A stretch of 64,000 nucleotides of DNA from Rhizophagus irregularis (lineage: Eukaryota; Glomeromycota; Glomeromycetes; Glomerales; Glomeraceae), in contig NC_089457.1 of the NCBI RefSeq assembly GCF_026210795.1, positions 2,170,001-2,234,000 on the forward strand. Reading direction: 5' to 3'. Below are positions 59,926-64,000 of the stretch, one piece after another. Every line of letters starts with the position of its first letter. The stretch's first letter is position 1. The notes beneath the pieces were generated by a model. It was not told where the DNA came from and searched no databases. It saw only the letters and a program-made list of their open reading frames with translations. The position numbers and the translations under genes were made by a program.

Positions 59926-59959
59926 AAAGTCTTGGCTCTAAGAGAGAGAGACGGAAAAG

Positions 59960-62041
59960 ATGCTCGAACCAAGTGGAAAATTTATGCAAAAACTAAGTAT
60001 AGGGAAAGTAGAAGAACCAATTTGGGAAAATATGGTAAAATTACTATTAGAATACCAAGATATTTTGGAATATGACGAAGAGATAGAAGGAAGAACGAAA
60101 GCGGCGCAACATGAGATAAAAATAAAAGAGGGGGTAGAACCAATAAAGCAAAGAAGATACAAAGAAACAGATGAAAAGGCAAAATTTATAAGTGAAGAAG
60201 TGGACAAATTGTTAAAACAAGGAAGGATAAGGAAATCAAAAAGTCCATGGAGTTCACCGGTTACATTAGCAGGAAAGAAAACGGGAAAATATAGATTCTG
60301 TATTGACTACAGAAAGTTAAACAAGATAACTATAATGGATAGTTTTCCTTTACCAAGAATGGATGAATTATTAGACAAATACAGAAAAGCAAGATGGTTT
60401 TCAAGTATAGATCTAGCGGCAGGATTTAATCAGGTAGAAATGAAAGAAGAAGACAAAGAAAAAACAGCATTTGTATGTTCGAAAGGATTATTTGAATATA
60501 ATGTAATGCCATTTGGTTTAACGAATGCACCAGCAACATTTCAAAGATTAATGGATGAAATATTAGAAGAATACATAAACGATTTTGTAGTAGTATATAT
60601 CGACGATATTATGATATATTCAGAAAATTTGGAAGACCATATGGAACATGTGGAAAAAGTATTAAAGAAGTTACGGGAGAATAATTTAATAATAAAACTA
60701 AAGAAATGTAGATTTTTGGAAAGAAATATAGAATTTTTAGGACATATAGTAGGAAATGATGGATTAAGGCCAGACGATAAAAAGATAGAAAAGATAAAAG
60801 AAATGAAGGCACCAACAACAGTGAAAGAAGTAAGATCATTTTTAGGACTTTGTTCATATTACAGAAAATTTGTGAAGAATTTTTCAAAGATAGCAAGACC
60901 AATAAGTGATTTGAGAAAGAAGGGAATACCTTTCATTTGGGGAAGAGAACAACAAGAAGCGTTTGAAAAATTGAAAGAAAAGTTAATACAATATCCAATA
61001 TTGCGACATCCAGATTGGAAGAAAGAATTTTTATTAATAACAGATGCATCAGGAAAAGGATTAGGTGCAGTATTAAGTCAAAAAGATGAAAAGGGAAAAG
61101 AAGTAGTAATAGCATATGCAAGTAGAAGTTTATTACCAGCAGAAGAAAATTATCCGATAACAGAATTGGAATGTTTGGGAATAGTTTGGGGAATTCAACA
61201 TTTTCATAAATATTTGATCGATAGAAAATTTAAAGTAATAACAGATCACAGTGCATTGAAAGGATTAATGAATGCAAAGATACCGAAAGGAAAAAGAGCA
61301 AGATGGGTAATGGAATTACAGCAATATAATTTTGAAGTAATACATAGATCAGGAAAAGAAAATACGAATGCTGACGCATTAAGTAGGTTATTAAAAATAG
61401 TAGAAGACCAACCAGAAATAGTAATAATTGATGGAGTAGATGGATTAGGGAAAACAAGTATAGTACAAAATTTAATTGAAGAATGGGAAAAGCAAGGATT
61501 AAAAGTAAGATTTAACACTTATAAAAGAAGGAGAAAAGATAAAGATGAATTTCACGAACCAAAGATGGAAACGGAATGGAAATTTAGAAAAGAAGTAGTG
61601 GAACAAATAAACAGAAGAATGTTAGAATATGACGAAGATACAGATGTAATAATTTTAGACAAATCACCATATTGTGAATATTATTATCAAAAGACGAAAA
61701 GTTTCGACAGAGGATTAATTACTCCATATGGAAATCATGAGATGGAGAAAGAAATATTCAGATTGAAAGAAACAATAGATAAATCAATAGTGATATTTTT
61801 AGAAAAAGATGGCGATGTATGTTGGAAAAATTACATTGGAAGAGAGACAAAGAAAACGGAAAAATCATCATACCCAACATTAAAGAAGGATGAATATTTG
61901 GACATGGTTAAAATGTTTGAAGAAAATCAGAGTGTGTACAAAGATACTAAAAGATACAGTCGAGTAAAAGTTAAAAATGACAATAGTAGTTGGAGAAAAG
62001 TATTTAAAGAGGTGGAGAAATGGAGAAGAGCACAGAACTAA
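59960..62041 (+). CDS. pol: Reverse transcriptase - RNase H - thymidylate-kinase-like fusion
   Basis: One frame of 693 residues (open from 59942). RT: LDPS-like start, SPWSSPVTLAGKK, FCIDYRKLN, SSIDLAAGFNQV, MPFGLTNAPATFQ, and the YIDD active site at residues 213-216, then the LGHIV and FLGLCSYYRKF blocks. RNase H: Asp362 in TDASGKGLG, ELECLGIVW, TDHSALKGL and NADALSR near 472-478. From about 486 to 690 a P-loop kinase domain follows without a break: DGVDGLGKTS (Lys498), LDKSPYCEYYYQ (Asp567-Lys568, in the place of the DR-x-x-x-S-x-x-YQ motif), a lid-like basic segment (GRETKKTEK) and KKDEYLDMV. About 205 residues is the normal size of dTMP kinase. Such a kinase would turn dTMP into dTDP and help supply dTTP to the RT. 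It stops at TAA 62039-62041. The protease frame is offset from this one. Confidence 0.9.
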   Translation: MLEPSGKFMQKLSIGKVEEPIWENMVKLLLEYQDILEYDEEIEGRTKAAQHEIKIKEGVEPIKQRRYKETDEKAKFISEEVDKLLKQGRIRKSKSPWSSPVTLAGKKTGKYRFCIDYRKLNKITIMDSFPLPRMDELLDKYRKARWFSSIDLAAGFNQVEMKEEDKEKTAFVCSKGLFEYNVMPFGLTNAPATFQRLMDEILEEYINDFVVVYIDDIMIYSENLEDHMEHVEKVLKKLRENNLIIKLKKCRFLERNIEFLGHIVGNDGLRPDDKKIEKIKEMKAPTTVKEVRSFLGLCSYYRKFVKNFSKIARPISDLRKKGIPFIWGREQQEAFEKLKEKLIQYPILRHPDWKKEFLLITDASGKGLGAVLSQKDEKGKEVVIAYASRSLLPAEENYPITELECLGIVWGIQHFHKYLIDRKFKVITDHSALKGLMNAKIPKGKRARWVMELQQYNFEVIHRSGKENTNADALSRLLKIVEDQPEIVIIDGVDGLGKTSIVQNLIEEWEKQGLKVRFNTYKRRRKDKDEFHEPKMETEWKFRKEVVEQINRRMLEYDEDTDVIILDKSPYCEYYYQKTKSFDRGLITPYGNHEMEKEIFRLKETIDKSIVIFLEKDGDVCWKNYIGRETKKTEKSSYPTLKKDEYLDMVKMFEENQSVYKDTKRYSRVKVKNDNSSWRKVFKEVEKWRRAQN

Positions 62042-62101
62042 AAATACAGAACACATAACGAAAATAATAAATTTAGAAGCGAAATCAATTGAAGAGGTAT
62101 T

Positions 62102-63328
62102 ATGGAAGAAAATAATTACAAGAGAATAATTGACAATATCGAAAAGGAGAATAAATATGAATTGAAAGAAGGAATTCTATATAGAGTAAAAGGACAAAAC
62201 AAATTTAGAGTAATCAGGGATTATGAATACGAAGGATTGATGTACATGATGCATGATAACGAATTATCAGGACATTTTGGAATAGAAGCGACATTAGATA
62301 GAATAAAAGAAAATTATTGGTGGAAAAATATGAAAGAAGATGTAGAAGAATATGTAAAAACGTGTTGGAATTGTCAAATGAGAGGAAAACCAAGAGGAAA
62401 GAACGAATTAATGCCGATAAAGATAAATGAACCATTCGAGATGATTGGAATAGACATAGTTGGACCGTTAAAAGAGACAGAAAAGGGAAATAAGTATATT
62501 GTAGTAGCAATGGATTATTTTACAAAATGGCCCGAGGCCGCACCACTAAAAGAAGCTACAGCGAAAGAGGTAGTAGAATTTATTTGGAGGGACATAATTT
62601 GTAGACATGGGTGTCCAAAGAAAATAATTAGTGATAGAGGGACTCACTTTAACAATAGAATGATGGAAGAATTAGTAGAAAGATGTGTAATAAATCATAG
62701 ATTAAGTACACCATATAGGCCACAAACAAATGGTTTGGTCGAAAGATTCAATAAAACTTTATGCGAAGGATTAGCCAAATTAGGAGAAGAAAACTGGGAT
62801 AAACATATACCATCCGTATTATTTGCATACAGAACAAAGAAGCAATCGTCAACAAGAATTAAACCTTTTTATGCAACGTACGGAAGGAGAGCGAAATTAC
62901 CATTAGACAAAGATGAAAACAAGATAACGTTAGCTGATAGAGTAAAAATACTAATTGAGGAGCTACCAGTAATAAGAAGAAAAATAAAAGAAAATGTGGA
63001 AGAAGCTCAAGAGAAACAAAAACAACAACACGACAAAAGGGGAATTAGAAAACCTAAATTTGAAATAGGAGAAAAAGTATTATTATATGAAGCATGGAGA
63101 GAGAAACAATGGTCGGGAAAATTGCAGAACAAATGGAAAGGACCATATTTAATTCACGAAGAATTTGGAAATGGGGCATATAAACTCAAAGAATTGGATG
63201 GAAGAATACTAAAGACTCCACAAAATGGAGAATGGTTAAAGAAATTTTATGATCGAGGGAAATTTACACCAAAAATAGTAATTAAAGGAAAAGAGGTATT
63301 CGATAAGACCCGAGTTCGATTCGAGTAA
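62102..63328 (+). CDS. Integrase
   Basis: 408 residues in the same frame as RT, but two stops away (TAA 62039-62041 and TGA 62090-62092). The zinc-binding HHCC domain has His-x6-His (HDNELSGH) and CWNC. The DDE core has Asp in GIDIVGP, Asp in ISDRGTHF and Glu in GLVERFN with the usual 35-residue spacing of the last two. The C-terminal GPY/F module is WKGPYLIHEEFGNGAYKL. There is no chromodomain; the chain ends 40 residues after the module. It inserts the cDNA into the genome. The Met at 62102 is the first in this frame after the stops; in the +1 frame the gap is also open (62037 on), so a shift from the RT-kinase frame is possible. Confidence 0.92.
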   Translation: MEENNYKRIIDNIEKENKYELKEGILYRVKGQNKFRVIRDYEYEGLMYMMHDNELSGHFGIEATLDRIKENYWWKNMKEDVEEYVKTCWNCQMRGKPRGKNELMPIKINEPFEMIGIDIVGPLKETEKGNKYIVVAMDYFTKWPEAAPLKEATAKEVVEFIWRDIICRHGCPKKIISDRGTHFNNRMMEELVERCVINHRLSTPYRPQTNGLVERFNKTLCEGLAKLGEENWDKHIPSVLFAYRTKKQSSTRIKPFYATYGRRAKLPLDKDENKITLADRVKILIEELPVIRRKIKENVEEAQEKQKQQHDKRGIRKPKFEIGEKVLLYEAWREKQWSGKLQNKWKGPYLIHEEFGNGAYKLKELDGRILKTPQNGEWLKKFYDRGKFTPKIVIKGKEVFDKTRVRFE

Positions 63329-63389
63329 AATATTATGGATAAGACACGAGTTCGATTCTATCAAAGTTATTTGTGAGGTCACAAATAGC

Positions 63390-63400
63390 GAAGAGGGGGA
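63390..63400 (+). other. Polypurine tract
   Basis: GAAGAGGGGGA lies three bases before the right LTR, in the normal place for the plus-strand primer of reverse transcription. Confidence 0.75.
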
Positions 63401-63403
63401 TAA

Positions 63404-64000
63404 TGTAAACGGCCGAATATCAAACATGAAAAGATGATAAAATTCAACCACCAAATGTAATTTCCAAATATTGAGAACGAACAAATTGATTGTGAATTGG
63501 CGTAGATGGATAAATAATTAGCCGAAAAGGATAAACATTTAGGAAGAGTAATGGGAATCCCATAATTTTTATGAACTCAAATTCTTAGTGATATATAAAC
63601 TAAGTGATATCTATAATGTTGATAAACATTTAGGAAGAGTAATGATCTACATGACGTAATATTCATCAAATAATTGACAAAGAACCAATAGGATAATTAG
63701 AGTCGATCAATTGCGGCTTAGCAATCTTTAACAATAAGAACGATAAGAAAGAATAATTATAAGCCACAAAAGATAGATTATAAGCAAAACACATAAAGCG
63801 AATTAAAAGAACATATAAAATAATGTCAGAAAGATTAAAGAACACAAAATAATGTAAAAGATAATATAAAAAGATAGTATAAAGATGGAACGTAAAAGAT
63901 AATATATTAAAAAGAACATATATAAAAAGATAGCATATTAAAAGATAGCATATTAAAAGATAGCGTATTTAAAATATAGATAGTATATTAGAAAGATAGT
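63404..64000 (+). repeat. 3' LTR (first 597 bp; continues beyond the window)
   Basis: Begins TGTAAACGG and is collinear with 53126-53722 with no difference noticed. If the 5' LTR length is right, the element ends about 600 bp past the window. Confidence 0.92.

Larger units (their letters stand above)
53126..64000 (+). mobile_element. Ty3-type LTR retrotransposon with thymidylate-kinase-like domain (3' LTR cut by window)
   Basis: The order LTR, primer site, gag, protease, RT, RNase H, kinase-like domain, integrase, polypurine tract, LTR runs on the plus strand; RT before integrase is the Ty3 order. The left LTR begins TGTAAACGG at 53126 and the right LTR at 63404. The 597 bp available of the right copy aligns without gaps, and by eye without mismatches, to 53126-53722. 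This implies a very recent insertion. The integrase has a GPY/F module and no chromodomain. The target duplication cannot be checked because the right end lies outside. Coding is split into five frames (see the entries below). Confidence 0.92.

Noticed and set aside
63305-63355. GAGTTCGATTC resembling a tRNA B box
   Set aside because: No matching A box or cloverleaf; it lies at the integrase end and is repeated there without tRNA structure.
55951-63484. Many antisense ORFs of 60-217 residues
   Set aside because: They are shadows of the A-rich retrotransposon genes, rich in Leu, Phe and Ser, with no motifs.

Overview
The window looks like the nuclear genome of an arbuscular mycorrhizal fungus close to Rhizophagus. 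The evidence is extreme AT-richness, short GT-AG introns, Glomeromycotina-type tyrosine-kinase-like (TKL) kinases and Sel1-repeat proteins, and dense transposable elements. The species is inferred from protein style, not from a database match.

Layout. (1) 1-9.9 kb holds a Helitron 3' end, then a minus-strand locus running from a Sel1-repeat exon (9906-8548), through an array of small exons (4353-3443), to a decayed trypsin-like protease (3297-1557). A 3,981-bp Helitron (4375-8355) splits the locus, and its empty site can be read from neighbouring repeats. (2) 10-15 kb is gene-poor, with small inverted-repeat elements and a decayed plus-strand kinase gene. (3) 15.4-20.1 kb and 23.9-32.1 kb are two duplicated minus-strand genes. 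In each, a protein-kinase region, a chain of very small exons and a trypsin-like protease join in one open frame. All introns from the kinase exon onward are phase 1. In the second copy one short intron carries a 3.3-kb insertion. The stretch between the genes is full of MITE-like elements. (4) 32-40.6 kb is mostly AT-rich intergenic DNA with simple repeats, MITEs and one short helicase-like relic. (5) 40.6-41.7 kb is an intact four-exon CCC1/VIT-family transporter gene on the minus strand. (6) 41.7-53 kb has no intact gene, only fossils of a Uma2-like nuclease and a pogo-type transposase plus an AT-rich desert. (7) 53.1-64 kb is a young Ty3-type LTR retrotransposon. The 597 bp of LTR visible at both ends match base for base as read by eye.

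Two things stand out. First, the retrotransposon Pol frame carries a complete thymidylate-kinase-like domain (about residues 486-690) between RNase H and integrase. That would let the element encode a nucleotide-supply enzyme together with its reverse transcriptase. Second, the kinase-protease genes, together with the Sel1-protease relic, form a modular family in which the N-terminal module (kinase or Sel1) is swapped while a phase-1 microexon linker and C-terminal protease are kept. The microexons are as short as 6 nt. Neither could be checked against databases here, so novelty is unproven.

The retrotransposon frames (gag, gag tail, protease, RT-RNase H-kinase, integrase) are separated by one frameshift, four stop codons and a frame change. 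One of the stops is a UGA followed by CUA, a known leaky context. Because the LTRs are identical, these breaks are either recoding signals, very recent defects or sequence errors.
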